NCBI GenBank assembly: GCA_001872285.1
Contig: MNXU01000057.1
Location: forward strand, 1 to 35,204
Source: Betaproteobacteria bacterium CG2_30_68_42
GTDB taxonomy: Bacteria; Pseudomonadota; Gammaproteobacteria; Burkholderiales; Rhodocyclaceae
Direction of reading: 5' to 3'
DNA: 35,204 nt
The position numbers and the translations under genes were made by a program. How positions within the stretch are numbered: the stretch's first letter is position 1; each line of letters begins with the position of its first letter. The notes below the pieces were generated by a model. It was not told the DNA's origin. It ran no database searches and saw only the letters and a list, made by a program, of their open reading frames with translations. Shown here in pieces: positions 13,577 through 25,068 of this stretch.

Positions 13577-15376
13577 TCAATGCAGCCGGCCGAAGATGCG
13601 CTCCGCGAGCCTGGCGTCGATGCCGGGAACGCGGCACAGATCCTCCGCGCTCGCCGCGACCACGCCGGCCAGTCCGCCGAAATGCGCGAGCAGCCGCTTG
13701 CGCCTCGCCGGCCCGATTCCCTCGATTTCCTCCAGGCTCGACGTGCGGCGCGCCCGCGAGCGCGCGGCGCGATGCCCGGTGATCGCGAAGCGATGCGCCT
13801 CGTCGCGAATCTCCTGGACAAGGTGCAGCGCAGGATCCATCGCGGCGAGCTTCGCTCCGGTCGACGTCCCTGGGAACACCAGTTGGTCGAATTCGGCCTT
13901 CCTTCCTTCACCCTTGGCGATTCCCAGCGCCGGCAGATCCGCCAGACCGAGATCCCGGAGCACCGCGATGGCGACCCCGAGCTGACCCCGGCCGCCGTCG
14001 ATCAGCACCAGATCGGGTCGCCGGCCCTCCCCGGCCGCGACCTTTCCGTAGCGCCGTCCGATCACCTGTCGCATGGCCGCATAGTCGTCCCCTGGCGCGA
14101 TTCCGGTGACATTGTAGCGGCGATACGCCGAGCGTTGCGGCCGCCCGCCTTCGAAGACCACGCACGAGGCCACCGTTGCCTCCCCCTGGGTGTGGCTGAT
14201 GTCGAAGCACTCGATGCGGCGGGGCACCTCCGGCAGCCCCAACGCACGGGCGAGCAGTTCCAGGCGCTGCCCGCCGCGCGCCGAGTCTGCCGCACGCGCG
14301 CGAATCGCGAGCCGCGCACCCTGCTCGGCCATCTCCATCCATCCGCGCTCGATCTCGCCGCGCGGCCGGTCGATGCGCGCGCCGCTCGCGGCGAGCGCCG
14401 AGCCGAGTTCCGCGAACTGCGCGCCGATCGGGGCAGCCACGAGGATGCGGGCGGGCGCGGGATAGCTGCCGTAGTGCTGTCCGATGAAGGCCGCCAGCGC
14501 CTCCCCGGCGTCGCACTCGGCGGCGTTGTGCGGGAAGTGGGCGTGATCGCCGAGATGTCGCCCGCCGCGCACCATGGCGAGATTGACGCACACCACGCCA
14601 TCGGCCGACGCCGCCGCCACGATGTCGGCGTCGCGCGCCTCACCGGTGCTGACGACGTTCCGGTGCAGCACTTGCTGCAGGGAGCGGATCTCGTCGCGCA
14701 GCCTCGCCGCAGCCTCGAAGTCCAGGGCGTTCGCCGCCTCGCTCATCCGCGCGCTCAGCCGCTCGATCACCTCGCCATGCCTGCCCTGGAGAAACCACTC
14801 GGCCATGCGCAGGTCGGCGACATAGGCGCGCTCATCGATCAGCCCGACGCAGGGCGCGCTGCAGCGGCCGATCTGATGCAGCAGGCAGGGCCGGGAGCGG
14901 TTGCGGAACACCGAGTCCTCGCAGGTGCGCAGGCGGAAGACCTTCTGCAGGAGATGGAGGCTCTCGCGCACCGCCGCGGCGCCGGGAAACGGCCCGTAGC
15001 AGCGCCCGCCGGCAGGAGCGCTGCCCCGGTGAAAGGCGATGCGCGGGAAGCGCTCCGCGGTGATCAGGATGCCGGGATAGGACTTGTCGTCGCGGAAGAC
15101 GATGTTGTACTTCGGGTGCAGCCCCTTGATCAGGTTGTTCTCGAGCAGCAGCGCGTCGGCCTCGGAGCGCGTCACCGTCGTTTCGAGCCGCACGACCTGG
15201 CGCACCATCAGCGCGATGCGCGCAGACAGGCCGCGGCCGCGGAAGTACGACGCCACCCGCCGGTGGAGGTTCTTCGCCTTGCCCACATAGAGCAGCTCAC
15301 CGGCCGCGCCGAGCATCCGATACACGCCGGGCGATTCGGGCAATGCCGCGAGCAGTGCGGCGGGATCCTCGATCAT
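13577..15376 (-). CDS. uvrC: Excinuclease ABC subunit C
   Basis: The dual-incision endonuclease of nucleotide excision repair, acting with UvrAB. The 599 residues are close to E. coli's 610. The N-terminal GIY-YIG domain (SPGVYRMLGAAGELLYVGKAKNLHRRV, about 15-41) makes the 3' cut. The UvrB-binding UVR motif, the RNase H-like domain (CFDISHTQGEATVASCVVFEGG, LVLIDGGRGQLG) for the 5' cut, and C-terminal HhH motifs (LEEIEGIGPARRKRLLAHFG) follow. The stop is one base from the pgsA start. Confidence 0.97.
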   Translation of the reverse strand: MIEDPAALLAALPESPGVYRMLGAAGELLYVGKAKNLHRRVASYFRGRGLSARIALMVRQVVRLETTVTRSEADALLLENNLIKGLHPKYNIVFRDDKSYPGILITAERFPRIAFHRGSAPAGGRCYGPFPGAAAVRESLHLLQKVFRLRTCEDSVFRNRSRPCLLHQIGRCSAPCVGLIDERAYVADLRMAEWFLQGRHGEVIERLSARMSEAANALDFEAAARLRDEIRSLQQVLHRNVVSTGEARDADIVAAASADGVVCVNLAMVRGGRHLGDHAHFPHNAAECDAGEALAAFIGQHYGSYPAPARILVAAPIGAQFAELGSALAASGARIDRPRGEIERGWMEMAEQGARLAIRARAADSARGGQRLELLARALGLPEVPRRIECFDISHTQGEATVASCVVFEGGRPQRSAYRRYNVTGIAPGDDYAAMRQVIGRRYGKVAAGEGRRPDLVLIDGGRGQLGVAIAVLRDLGLADLPALGIAKGEGRKAEFDQLVFPGTSTGAKLAAMDPALHLVQEIRDEAHRFAITGHRAARSRARRTSSLEEIEGIGPARRKRLLAHFGGLAGVVAASAEDLCRVPGIDARLAERIFGRLH

Positions 15377-15399
15377 CGGGCCGGTCCGGCAATCGACCG

Positions 15400-16446
15400 C
15401 TAGCAGCCCCTGCCCCGCGCGGCCGAAGGCGGAATCGCGGCGACCAGGGCGCGCGCCACGCGATGATCCTCATCATCTGCCGGGGGCCGGGAACGGCGCG
15501 GCACCAGTGCGGCGAGCCGCTGCGCGAGGGCGGCGGAGTGCGGCGGATGCCAGCGGTCGAGCAGGAGCGCGGCCGCTTCGGGGGCATTGCACACCAGCAC
15601 CACGTCGCATCCGGCCGCATCGGCCGCTTCGGCGCGCTCGACGATGCCGCCGGCCATCCGCGCACCCTCCATGCTCAGGTCATCGCTGAAGACGACTCCG
15701 CGAAAACCCAGCTCCTCGCGCAGCACCCGCTGCAGCCAGAACGCCGAGAATCCCGCCGGCATAGCGTCGCAGCGCTCGTAGATGACGTGCGCCGGCATCA
15801 CCCCGCCGAGCCGCCCCGCCAGCCGCCGATAGGGAAGGATGTCGCGGGCTTCCAGCTCGTCCAGGCTGCGGGGATCGACCGGAACGGCGACATGCGAATC
15901 GGCGGCGACCCATCCGTGCCCCGGAAAGTGCTTGCCGACGCCCTGCATGCCCGCACGCGCGAGCCCGTCGAGCAGCGCCCCGGCCAGCGCGCAGACCGCT
16001 TCCGGATCGCGATGCAGGGCGCGATCGCCGATCACCGTGCTCGGGCCGTAGTCGAGATCCAGCACCGGCGCGAAACTCAGATCCACACCCTGCGCACGCA
16101 GCTCGCCGGCGAGCACGGTGCCGAGTGCCTCGGCCGCGGCGCGCGCGGCGAGCGCATCGCGCTCCCACAGGCTGCCCAGCGCCGCCATCGCCGGAAGCAA
16201 GGTGAAGCCATCGCGGAAACGCTGCACGCGCCCGCCCTCCTGATCGACGGCGATCAGCAGCGACGGCTCGCGCAGCGCATGGATTTCGCGGGTCAGCGCC
16301 GCGAGCTGCGCGGGCGAGGCGTAGTTGCGCGCGAACAGGATGACGCCGGCGACGAGCGGATGGCGCAGCCGCTCGCGCTCCTCGGGCGCGAGCGTGGTCG
16401 AGGCGAGGTCGAGCATCAGCCGGCCGAGCGGGATCGGTTCGGTCAT
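15400..16446 (-). CDS. nagZ: Beta-N-acetylhexosaminidase NagZ
   Basis: A cytoplasmic family-3 glycosidase that removes N-acetylglucosamine from recycled muropeptides. In many Gram-negatives its product triggers AmpC induction. The 348 residues contain [26 protein letters not shown] (with the catalytic His-Asp dyad region), VMPAHVIYE and the nucleophile motif [12 protein letters not shown]. The ATG overlaps the acpS stop by four bases. Confidence 0.96.
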   Translation of the reverse strand: MTEPIPLGRLMLDLASTTLAPEERERLRHPLVAGVILFARNYASPAQLAALTREIHALREPSLLIAVDQEGGRVQRFRDGFTLLPAMAALGSLWERDALAARAAAEALGTVLAGELRAQGVDLSFAPVLDLDYGPSTVIGDRALHRDPEAVCALAGALLDGLARAGMQGVGKHFPGHGWVAADSHVAVPVDPRSLDELEARDILPYRRLAGRLGGVMPAHVIYERCDAMPAGFSAFWLQRVLREELGFRGVVFSDDLSMEGARMAGGIVERAEAADAAGCDVVLVCNAPEAAALLLDRWHPPHSAALAQRLAALVPRRSRPPADDEDHRVARALVAAIPPSAARGRGC

Positions 16447-16832
16447 GTCGGTGCCCCGTCGTGCTCGATCACCACGAAGGCGAGCGCCAGGCCGGCCTCG
16501 TCGGAAAGGCTCAGATGCGCCGTCAGGCCGCGCGCCTGCATGCTCACGTGCAAGGCTCCCGAGAAGGCGAGTGAAGGCCTGCCGAGCGCATCGTGCTCGA
16601 CCGCCACCTCGCGCAGCGTGACCGGCGCACGCACACCGCTTCCCGTCGCTTTGGCGAAGGCCTCCTTGGCCGCGAAACGCTTTGCGAGAAACGACGCCGG
16701 ATCGGCCGCGCTCGCGTAGCCCGCCATCTCCTGCGCAGCGAGGATGCGGGAAGCGGCGCGCGCACCGTGGCGCGCCACGAGCCCGCGCATGCGCTCGATG
16801 CTCACGAGGTCGGTGCCGATGCCGGTGATCAC
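16443..16832 (-). CDS. acpS: Holo-[acyl-carrier-protein] synthase
   Basis: Transfers 4'-phosphopantetheine from CoA to apo-ACP, which is needed for the fatty-acid genes further right in this window. The 129-residue protein begins [13 protein letters not shown], with the Mg-binding Asp, and has [19 protein letters not shown], holding the second metal residue Glu. The GTG start (16832) overlaps the pdxJ stop (GTGA). Confidence 0.95.
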   Translation of the reverse strand: MITGIGTDLVSIERMRGLVARHGARAASRILAAQEMAGYASAADPASFLAKRFAAKEAFAKATGSGVRAPVTLREVAVEHDALGRPSLAFSGALHVSMQARGLTAHLSLSDEAGLALAFVVIEHDGAPT

Positions 16833-17551
16833 CGCACCTCGACCATCAGGCGTTTCATGCGCCGCACCGCGTTTTCCCAACCGGAGAACAATGCCTCGGC
16901 GACGATGGCGTGCCCGATGTTGAGCTCGCCGATTTCCCGGATCGCCGCGACCGGACCGACGTTGTCGTAGTGCAGCCCGTGGCCGGCATTGACGCGCAGG
17001 CCGCGCGCGACGGCCGCGCGCGCCGCATCCTTCAGGCGCGCGAGTTCGCCGGCCCGCGCCTGCTCCGTGGACGCATCGGCGTAGCAGCCGGTATGCAGCT
17101 CGACCACCGGTGCGCCGCACGCAGCCGCGGCATCGATCTGCCTGCGCTCGGGATCGATGAACAGCGACACGCGGATGCCCGCCTGCGAAAGTGCGCGCAC
17201 CGCCTCGCTCACCTGCGCGAGGCTGCCGGCGACATCCAGCCCGCCCTCGGTGGTCAGTTCCTGGCGCTTCTCAGGCACCAGGCAGACGTCCTGCGGCCGG
17301 ATGCGCAGCGCAATCGCGATCATCTCCGCGGTGATCGCGGATTCCAGGTTCATGCGGGTCGTCAGCCGGCTGCGCAACTGCTCCACGTCGCGATCCTGGA
17401 TGTGGCGGCGGTCTTCACGCAGGTGCAGCGTGACGGCGTCCGCGCCGGCCTGCTCGGCCAGCAGCGCGGCGCGCACCGGATCCGGATAGGTCGTGCCGCG
17501 CACCTGGCGCAGCGTGGCCACATGGTCGATGTTGACGCCCAGCTCGATCAT
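16829..17551 (-). CDS. pdxJ: Pyridoxine 5'-phosphate synthase
   Basis: Condenses 1-deoxy-D-xylulose 5-phosphate with 3-amino-2-oxopropyl phosphate to give pyridoxine 5'-phosphate. The 240 residues are typical. Motifs include [17 protein letters not shown] at the N-terminus, HLREDRRHI, and [15 protein letters not shown] near the C-terminus. It begins seven bases after the recO stop and overlaps acpS by four. Confidence 0.97.
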   Translation of the reverse strand: MIELGVNIDHVATLRQVRGTTYPDPVRAALLAEQAGADAVTLHLREDRRHIQDRDVEQLRSRLTTRMNLESAITAEMIAIALRIRPQDVCLVPEKRQELTTEGGLDVAGSLAQVSEAVRALSQAGIRVSLFIDPERRQIDAAAACGAPVVELHTGCYADASTEQARAGELARLKDAARAAVARGLRVNAGHGLHYDNVGPVAAIREIGELNIGHAIVAEALFSGWENAVRRMKRLMVEVR

Positions 17552-17558
17552 CGCGGAA

Positions 17559-18284
17559 TCACAGTTCGCTCAGTTCCATGAACACGCGGCGGGTGTTGAG
17601 CGGCCGCTCGCCGAGATAGTGGCCGAGCACCTGCCGCATCAGCGCCTTGCCCTCCGAAAGCGTCCGCGGATCGCTGAAATCCTCGCGTGCCATCGCCAGC
17701 AACGCCTCGCCCGAGACCGCCGCCGCGCCCGCCCCGGCTCCGGCAAGCGGGACCACGCCGCGCTCGATCACGAACGCATACTCGCAGCGCGGGCGCACCG
17801 CCTCTTCGGTGAGTGCCTCGCGGTCGAGCGTCAACCCCCAGCCGAGCGAGCGCAGCATCCGCAGCTCGAAGCGCCGCAACGCACCTTCCGCCGCACCGCT
17901 CCGGGCAAGTTCGTCGAGCGCGTGCGCATAGTGGTCGAACAGTTCCGGATGAGGCGCCTCGCGTGGCATCAGCCGCAGCAGCAGTTCGTTGAGATAGTAG
18001 CCGAAAAGAAGCCCGCGGCCGGCAAGCGGCGCGTGTCCGCCCATCCACTCCGCTCTTGCGAGCGTCTTGACCTCTCCGGCTCCGAACCAGGACAGCGCGA
18101 GCGGCCGGAACTCCATGAGCAGCCCGCGCAGGGCGGAATGCGGCCTTCGCGCACCCCGGGCGACCAGCGCCAGCCGGCCATGGGTGCGGCTGAAGACCTC
18201 CGCCACCAGACTGGTTTCGCGGAAGGGATGGAGCTGGAGCACGAACGACTCCTGCCCCTCGACGCGGCTGCGGATCGCGCCCAC
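17559..18284 (-). CDS. recO: DNA repair protein RecO
   Basis: With RecR it loads RecA onto SSB-coated single-stranded DNA in the RecF pathway. The 241-residue protein has an N-terminal OB fold ([32 protein letters not shown]) followed by a helical domain ([29 protein letters not shown]). The zinc cysteines of some RecO proteins are missing, as in many betaproteobacteria. GTG 18284 is three bases from the era stop. Confidence 0.94.
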   Translation of the reverse strand: MGAIRSRVEGQESFVLQLHPFRETSLVAEVFSRTHGRLALVARGARRPHSALRGLLMEFRPLALSWFGAGEVKTLARAEWMGGHAPLAGRGLLFGYYLNELLLRLMPREAPHPELFDHYAHALDELARSGAAEGALRRFELRMLRSLGWGLTLDREALTEEAVRPRCEYAFVIERGVVPLAGAGAGAAAVSGEALLAMAREDFSDPRTLSEGKALMRQVLGHYLGERPLNTRRVFMELSEL

Positions 18285-18287
18285 CGG

Positions 18288-19169
18288 TCAGTACCCGAGC
18301 GCCTTCAGCGCGCGCTCGTCCTCGCTCCAGCCGCCGCGCACCTTCACCCAGACCTCCAGGAACACCTTCGTTCCGAACAGCCGTTCCATGTCGGCGCGCG
18401 CCTCCGTCGCGACCTGCTTGAGAGCCGCGCCGCCGCGCCCGATGACGATCGGCTTGTGGCCGGGTTTCTCGACGATGATCGCGGCGGCGATGCGGCGCAG
18501 CCTCTCCTTCTCCTCGAAGCGCTCGATCGTCACGGTCAGGCCGTAGGGAAGTTCGTCGCCCAGGCGCCGGAACAGCTTCTCGCGAATGAACTCCGCAGCG
18601 AGGAATCGCTCGCTGCGGTCGGTCAGCGTGTCCTCGGGCAGCAGGGAATCGGCTTCCGGCAGATGGGCCGCCGCCGCGCGCAGCAGTTCATCGAGGTTCT
18701 CGCCGGTCGCCGCACACACGGGAACGATCTCGGCGAATCGCCCCTGCCGGGACACGGTGTCGAGAAAGGGCAACAGATTCTCGCGCGGCCGCACCCGGTC
18801 GATCTTGTTCACGACCAGGATCACCGGCGTTTCGCCGGTCAGTCGCTCGAGCACGGCGGCATCCTGCGCCCCGAATCGGCCCGCCTCGACCACCAGGAAA
18901 ACCAGATCGACCCCGGCAGCCGAATCCGCGATGCTCCGGTTCATGATCCGGTTGAGCGCGCCGCGGTTCTGCCGCTGGAAACCGGGCGTGTCGATGAACA
19001 CGTACTGGCAATCCTCTGTGCTCAGCACGCCGCGGATCGCGTGCCGCGTGGTCTGAGGCTTGGCCGAGGTGATGCTGATCCGCTCCCGCACCAAGCGGTT
19101 GAGCAGGGTCGACTTGCCGACGTTGGGGCGCCCGACGACGGCGATGGAACCCGCGCGATGTCCACCCAT
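18288..19169 (-). CDS. era: GTPase Era
   Basis: An essential GTPase that binds the 3' end of 16S rRNA and assists 30S maturation. The 293-residue protein has G1 GRPNVGKST (13-21), the TTRHAIRG switch region, G3 DTPGF and G4 NKID. The C-terminal KH domain holds VIGRGGAALKQVATEARADMERLFGTKVFLEVWVKV. ATG 19169 gives MGGHRAGSIAVVGRP; two bases separate it from the rnc stop. The rnc-era coupling is universal in proteobacteria. Confidence 0.97.
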   Translation of the reverse strand: MGGHRAGSIAVVGRPNVGKSTLLNRLVRERISITSAKPQTTRHAIRGVLSTEDCQYVFIDTPGFQRQNRGALNRIMNRSIADSAAGVDLVFLVVEAGRFGAQDAAVLERLTGETPVILVVNKIDRVRPRENLLPFLDTVSRQGRFAEIVPVCAATGENLDELLRAAAAHLPEADSLLPEDTLTDRSERFLAAEFIREKLFRRLGDELPYGLTVTIERFEEKERLRRIAAAIIVEKPGHKPIVIGRGGAALKQVATEARADMERLFGTKVFLEVWVKVRGGWSEDERALKALGY

Positions 19170-19171
19170 GC

Positions 19172-19843
19172 TCACAGCCCGCCGAGGAGATCGAGCGCGC
19201 GGCGGGCCGCGTCCTGTTCGGCCGCACGGCGGCTCGCCCCGATACCGAGCGTGGCGATGCCCAGCTCCGGAACCGCACACTCGATCTCGAAGCGCTGCGC
19301 GTGCGCCTCGCCGCGGGTCGCGCGAAGAACGTATCTCGGCAGGGCATGACGCCTGGCCTGAAGCAGCTCCTGCAGACTGGTCTTCGGATCCTTGGCCGGA
19401 CGCGTCGGATCGAGTTGCGCGAGCACCGGGACATAGAGCCGCTCGATCGCGGCGGCAGCCGCCGTGAAGCCGCCGTCCAGGAACACCGCGCCCAGGACCG
19501 CTTCCATGGCGTCGCCGAGAATCGAGGGCTTGCGCACGCCGCCGCTCTTCAGTTCGCCCTCGCCCAGACGCAGGTGCTCGCCCAGCCCCAGTTCGCCCGC
19601 GATCCGGTGCAGCGTCTCCTGCCTGACCAGGTTGGCGCGCAGCCGCGACAACTCACCTTCGCGCAGCGAGCCATAACGCGCGTAGAGCAGGCGCGAGATG
19701 GCGCAGTTCAGCACACTGTCGCCGAGAAATTCGAGCCGCTCGTTGTGGGCGGCATCGAAGCTGCGGTGCGTGAGCGCCTGTTCGATCAGGCCGGCGTTCG
19801 CGAAACGGTAGCCGAGTGCCTGTTCGAGCGCCTCGCGATTCAT
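19172..19843 (-). CDS. rnc: Ribonuclease III
   Basis: Cleaves double-stranded RNA in rRNA and mRNA processing. The 223-residue protein has the signature [11 protein letters not shown] with catalytic residues at about 40-50, a second acidic site in [15 protein letters not shown], and a C-terminal double-stranded-RNA-binding domain ([18 protein letters not shown] to [21 protein letters not shown]). ATG 19843 gives the standard [14 protein letters not shown] start. Confidence 0.97.
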   Translation of the reverse strand: MNREALEQALGYRFANAGLIEQALTHRSFDAAHNERLEFLGDSVLNCAISRLLYARYGSLREGELSRLRANLVRQETLHRIAGELGLGEHLRLGEGELKSGGVRKPSILGDAMEAVLGAVFLDGGFTAAAAAIERLYVPVLAQLDPTRPAKDPKTSLQELLQARRHALPRYVLRATRGEAHAQRFEIECAVPELGIATLGIGASRRAAEQDAARRALDLLGGL

Positions 19844-19862
19844 TTGCGCCAGGCTATGGATT

Positions 19863-20228
19863 CTAGCGGCCGCCGCCCGGTCCGCTGCTGCCCTCGAAGT
19901 CGAGGCAGATGCTGACGTTGCCAAACAACGGAATCTTCTTCGCGTAGGCGAAAGAGATCACCACCTGCCCGCCCGACTTGCCAATGTCGAGATCCTGTGC
20001 GCCCACGCTCGTGATGTCGTCGACTGTCGCGCGCCGATCGTAGGCCTTGCGGATGTCGGCGACCGTCCCCTGCGTCTCTCCGCTCTGGACGACGGCCTTC
20101 ACGTTCTTCAGGATCGTGTAGTACTCGATCACCGCCGGCGCGACCTTGATGAGCACCATCGCCGCCGCCGCGACCAGCGCGCCGATGAGGATGAGTCCGA
20201 TGAGGCTGAGACCACGCTGTGTTTTCAC
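19863..20228 (-). CDS. DUF4845 membrane protein
   Basis: A 121-residue protein with one N-terminal hydrophobic helix (about 7-28) preceded by [11 protein letters not shown]. This resembles the start of type IV pilin-like proteins, but the conserved Glu5 is not present. The rest is predicted periplasmic. The family (DUF4845) is regularly found between lepB and rnc in beta- and gammaproteobacteria; its role is unknown. The GTG start has AAGGA nearby. The end of the protein is glycine-rich. Confidence 0.88.
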   Translation of the reverse strand: MKTQRGLSLIGLILIGALVAAAAMVLIKVAPAVIEYYTILKNVKAVVQSGETQGTVADIRKAYDRRATVDDITSVGAQDLDIGKSGGQVVISFAYAKKIPLFGNVSICLDFEGSSGPGGGR

Positions 20229-20238
20229 GTCCTTGTCC

Positions 20239-21027
20239 TCACTTGAAAAATCCGACCCGCCCGAGATCGCCGAAGTTGAACCAGATCAGGAACGCGCGCC
20301 CGACGATGTTGGCTTCCGGCACGAACCCCCATACGCGGCTGTCACTGCTCGCGTCCCGGTTGTCGCCCATCATGAAATAATGACCGGGCGGCACCTCGCA
20401 GCTCACGCCTTCGTTATTGTAGAGGCAGCGGTCCTGAAATGGGAATGGGGTCACGTGGCTGACGAACGGGGGTGCCTCGGGCTCGATCAGGATGGCGTGC
20501 TCGACGGTGCCGAGCGTCTCCGCGAACTTCGGCGTGTAGTACATCCGGTCCTTGTGCAGGTATTCGCCGTCTGGGCGTGCCGGGATTTCGGTTCCGTTGA
20601 TGGTGATCCGCTTGTTGCGCACCTCCACGCGATCCCCCGGCAGTCCGACCACGCGCTTGATGTAGTCGAGGGAAGGATCCTCGGGATAGCGGAACACCAT
20701 CACGTCGCCGCGCTTCGGTGCGCCGACCTCGATGATCTTCACGTTCACGATCGGCAGCCGGATTCCGTAGGCATACTTGTTGACGAGGATGAAGTCTCCC
20801 ACCAGCAGCGTCGGGATCATCGACCCCGAGGGAATCTTGAACGGCTCGACCAGGAAGGAGCGCAGCAGGAACACCGCCAGGAAGACCGGGAAGAAGCTCG
20901 CCCCGTACTCGACCCACCACGGGTCGCGCCCGTGCGCTTCGCGGCGCCGCCGCAGCACCAGCCGGTCAGCGAACCAGGCCGCCCCGGTAACCACGGTCAG
21001 CAGGAAAAGAATCAGGGCGAAATTCAA
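20239..21027 (-). CDS. lepB: Signal peptidase I
   Basis: The inner-membrane protease that removes signal peptides from exported proteins. The 262 residues include two N-terminal transmembrane segments, the nucleophile motif SGSMIPTLLVGDFILVNK, the catalytic lysine in DYIKRVVGLPGDRV, and the C-terminal GDNRDASSDSRVWGFV box. It starts with TTG (21027), with GGGAGG nine bases upstream; no ATG is available in frame. It follows lepA, as in E. coli. Confidence 0.96.
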   Translation of the reverse strand: MNFALILFLLTVVTGAAWFADRLVLRRRREAHGRDPWWVEYGASFFPVFLAVFLLRSFLVEPFKIPSGSMIPTLLVGDFILVNKYAYGIRLPIVNVKIIEVGAPKRGDVMVFRYPEDPSLDYIKRVVGLPGDRVEVRNKRITINGTEIPARPDGEYLHKDRMYYTPKFAETLGTVEHAILIEPEAPPFVSHVTPFPFQDRCLYNNEGVSCEVPPGHYFMMGDNRDASSDSRVWGFVPEANIVGRAFLIWFNFGDLGRVGFFK

Positions 21028-21078
21028 CGTTGCATCCTCCCGGTTACCGGCCGCATCTCGAGCGCCGCCGGCGCGCGC

Positions 21079-22872
<1,794 letters not shown>

Positions 22873-22938
22873 CAATCGGATACGGGATGCGGGAGCGCGC
22901 TCGCGCGTGGCCGCGGCGGACTGAAACGGGCCGCAATT

Positions 22939-23202
22939 CTAGCCGATCCGAGCCAGGTAGGCTGAAACCGCAGCTTCGTCGAGAACGTAGTGGCAGAGCT
23001 CCCGGCCGCCGGCCTCGAGCACCGGCACCAGAGCGCCATAGCGTCGCGCGAGTTCGAGATCGTCATCGACGTCGACCAGCCGCAGCTCGAACGCGGAGCG
23101 GCTGCGCAGCCCCTGCAATGCGGATTGCATGACTTCGCAGAGGTGGCAGCCCGCGCGTCCGTACAGCGTCAGCACCGGCCCTGCGGCCGGCTCAGCCCGC
23201 AT
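22939..23202 (-). CDS. Glutaredoxin-family protein (DUF836-like)
   Basis: An 87-residue thioredoxin-fold protein with a CxxC active site, GRAGCHLC, near residue 20. The LVPVLEAGGRELCHY segment provides the expected cis-proline (VPV). Its substrate is unknown. Its ATG overlaps the degP-like stop by 11 bases, so it is probably translated with the sigma-E regulon genes. It precedes lepA at the conserved position. Confidence 0.88.
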   Translation of the reverse strand: MRAEPAAGPVLTLYGRAGCHLCEVMQSALQGLRSRSAFELRLVDVDDDLELARRYGALVPVLEAGGRELCHYVLDEAAVSAYLARIG

Positions 23203-24604
23203 TCTTCAGCGTGACGAAGGTCTGGTTTTCCCCGCGGCGGATCAGCACCGTCACCGCGACCGCCTTGTCGAGCTGGCCGATCGTCCGGTTGAACTGCTCG
23301 ACGGAGCGGATCGTCGTGCTGTTGCCCTTGACGATCAGGGCCAGCAGGATGTCTCCCGGCCGGATGTCCGAAGCACGGTTACCGTTCTGCACGTCTTCCA
23401 CCAGCACGCCGCCCTCGATGCCGAGCTCCTTGCGCTGATCGGCGTTCAGGTCGGCGAGCACCAGGCCGTAGCGGTTGGCTGCGGCTGCGGCCTTCGGCTT
23501 CTTCGTGCCGCGGGCTGCGATCTTGTCGTCCGGGATCTCGCCCACGGTGACCGTGACATCGCGCGTCGCACCCTTGCGCCAGAGCTGGACGATCGCCTTC
23601 GAGCTGGGCCGCGTCCCTCCGACCATGCGCGGCAGGTCGCTCGATGCCGCGACCGGCTTGCCGTCGAACTTGAGGATGACGTCGCCGGCCTCGATCCCGG
23701 CCTTGTCCGCGGGACCGCCCTTCTCGACCGAATTCACCAGTGCGCCGGCGTTCTTCTGCAATCCGAACGAGTCGGCCAGCTCTCTGGTCAGCTCCTGGAT
23801 CACCACCCCGATCCGCCCCCGGCTCACCCGGCCGCTGGCGCGAAGCTGCGACTGCACTTCCATCGCGACGTCGATCGGGATCGCGAAGGACAGCCCCATG
23901 AACCCACCGGTACGGCTGTAGATCTGCGAGTTGATTCCGACCACCTCGCCCTTCAGGTTGAACAGCGGCCCGCCCGAGTTGCCCGGATTCACCGCCGCGT
24001 CGGTCTGTATGAACGGGACATAGTTCTCCTGAGGCAGGCTGCGTCCCTTGGCGCTGACGATCCCCGCCGTCACGGTGTTGTCGAAGCCGAACGGCGAGCC
24101 AATCGCGACCACCCATTCCCCGACCCGGAGCTTGCCCGGATCTCCGAGCCGGGCCGCCGGCAGTCCGGTGACGGGGATCTTGATGAGCGCCACGTCGGTG
24201 CGCTTGTCGGTGCCGATCACCTTCGCCTTGAATTCACGCTTGTCGTTCAGCTTGACGAGGATCTCCTCGGCCCCATCGACCACGTGGGCGTTGGTGAGGA
24301 TGTAGCCGTCGCCGCTGACGATGAAGCCGGATCCCAGCGAGCGGCTCTGGAATTCCTTCGGCACACCGGGCTGGCGCGGGATGAAGCGTCGGAAGAACTC
24401 GAACATCGGGTCGTTCTCGTCGAGGTCCGGAATCTGCGGAAACGCCCCGCGGTTGCGCACGGTCTGCACGGTGCTGATATTGACCACGGTCGGCCCCTGC
24501 TTCTCGGCCAGTTCGGTGAAATCCGGAAGCTCGCGGGCGCCGGCCTGCGTGGCTCCGAAGAATACGGCCAGCGAGACGAGCAGGATGCGGAAATACGATT
24601 TCAT
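23192..24604 (-). CDS. mucD: Periplasmic serine protease of the DegP/MucD family
   Basis: A 470-residue HtrA protease that degrades misfolded envelope proteins and restrains sigma-E activation. A signal peptide covers residues 1 to about 23 (KSYFRILLVSLAVFF...AGA). The catalytic triad lies in TNAHVVDGA (His), RTDVALIKI (Asp) and NPGNSGGPLF (Ser). Two PDZ domains follow (RIGVVIQELT..., and the C-terminal GVLVEDVQNGNRASDIRPGDILLAL). ATG 24604 gives the clean signal peptide. In the rpoE operon this position corresponds to mucD of Pseudomonas. Confidence 0.95.
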   Translation of the reverse strand: MKSYFRILLVSLAVFFGATQAGARELPDFTELAEKQGPTVVNISTVQTVRNRGAFPQIPDLDENDPMFEFFRRFIPRQPGVPKEFQSRSLGSGFIVSGDGYILTNAHVVDGAEEILVKLNDKREFKAKVIGTDKRTDVALIKIPVTGLPAARLGDPGKLRVGEWVVAIGSPFGFDNTVTAGIVSAKGRSLPQENYVPFIQTDAAVNPGNSGGPLFNLKGEVVGINSQIYSRTGGFMGLSFAIPIDVAMEVQSQLRASGRVSRGRIGVVIQELTRELADSFGLQKNAGALVNSVEKGGPADKAGIEAGDVILKFDGKPVAASSDLPRMVGGTRPSSKAIVQLWRKGATRDVTVTVGEIPDDKIAARGTKKPKAAAAANRYGLVLADLNADQRKELGIEGGVLVEDVQNGNRASDIRPGDILLALIVKGNSTTIRSVEQFNRTIGQLDKAVAVTVLIRRGENQTFVTLKNAG

Positions 24605-24627
24605 GACGACCTCACGTTGAAAGTACC

Positions 24628-25062
24628 TCAATGGATGTCCGGCCGGCACAACACCGGCCGGTATCTCGGATCGGACGAAGCCATCCGGTGAAACGCCAGT
24701 ACTCCGGCTAGCGACGCGGCGAGCCCCGCAGCCGCACCCGCAGCCGCACCCGCGTCCGTTCCGCCTGCGGCGACACCGAGCGCGGCGCCCAGGATCACGA
24801 ACACGACCGGCATCAGATAGACCACGCCCGCAGCACGCGTGACCGACGACTCCGGAAGTTCCAGGACGACGCTCTCACCCGGTCGCGCACCGATGGTGTC
24901 GGGCACGCGAAAACGGGTGCAGCGCCGGCCGAACGCCTGCGTGAGCAGCTCCGAGCCGCAGCCTCCCGGCTGCGCGCAGCGCCCGCAGCCGCCTCCGGTG
25001 CCGGTCAGCGTGACCACCGCCAGCCCGCCCTCGATCCTATCGACGCGACCCTCTGCCCGCAC
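24628..25062 (-). CDS. rseC: RseC/MucC family positive regulator
   Basis: A 144-residue membrane protein of the sigma-E operon. The N-terminal cysteine-rich part (CGRCAQPGGCG at about 26-36) may bind a metal or Fe-S centre, as in related SoxR-reducing RseC. Two transmembrane helices follow (about 80-97 and 104-125). The GTG start is seven bases after the rseB stop. The role is less well defined than those of RseA and RseB. Confidence 0.9.
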   Translation of the reverse strand: MRAEGRVDRIEGGLAVVTLTGTGGGCGRCAQPGGCGSELLTQAFGRRCTRFRVPDTIGARPGESVVLELPESSVTRAAGVVYLMPVVFVILGAALGVAAGGTDAGAAAGAAAGLAASLAGVLAFHRMASSDPRYRPVLCRPDIH

Positions 25063-25068
25063 GCGCGC

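Noticed and set aside
11557-13782. A 741-codon open frame on the plus strand
   Set aside because: It runs antisense through the ceramidase-like gene, both tRNAs and pgsA, has an Arg/Gly/Ala-rich composition, and matches no family. It is an artefact of high GC content.
13526-15403. A 625-codon plus-strand open frame opposite uvrC
   Set aside because: uvrC on the other strand has all its domains; the antisense product has no recognisable motif.
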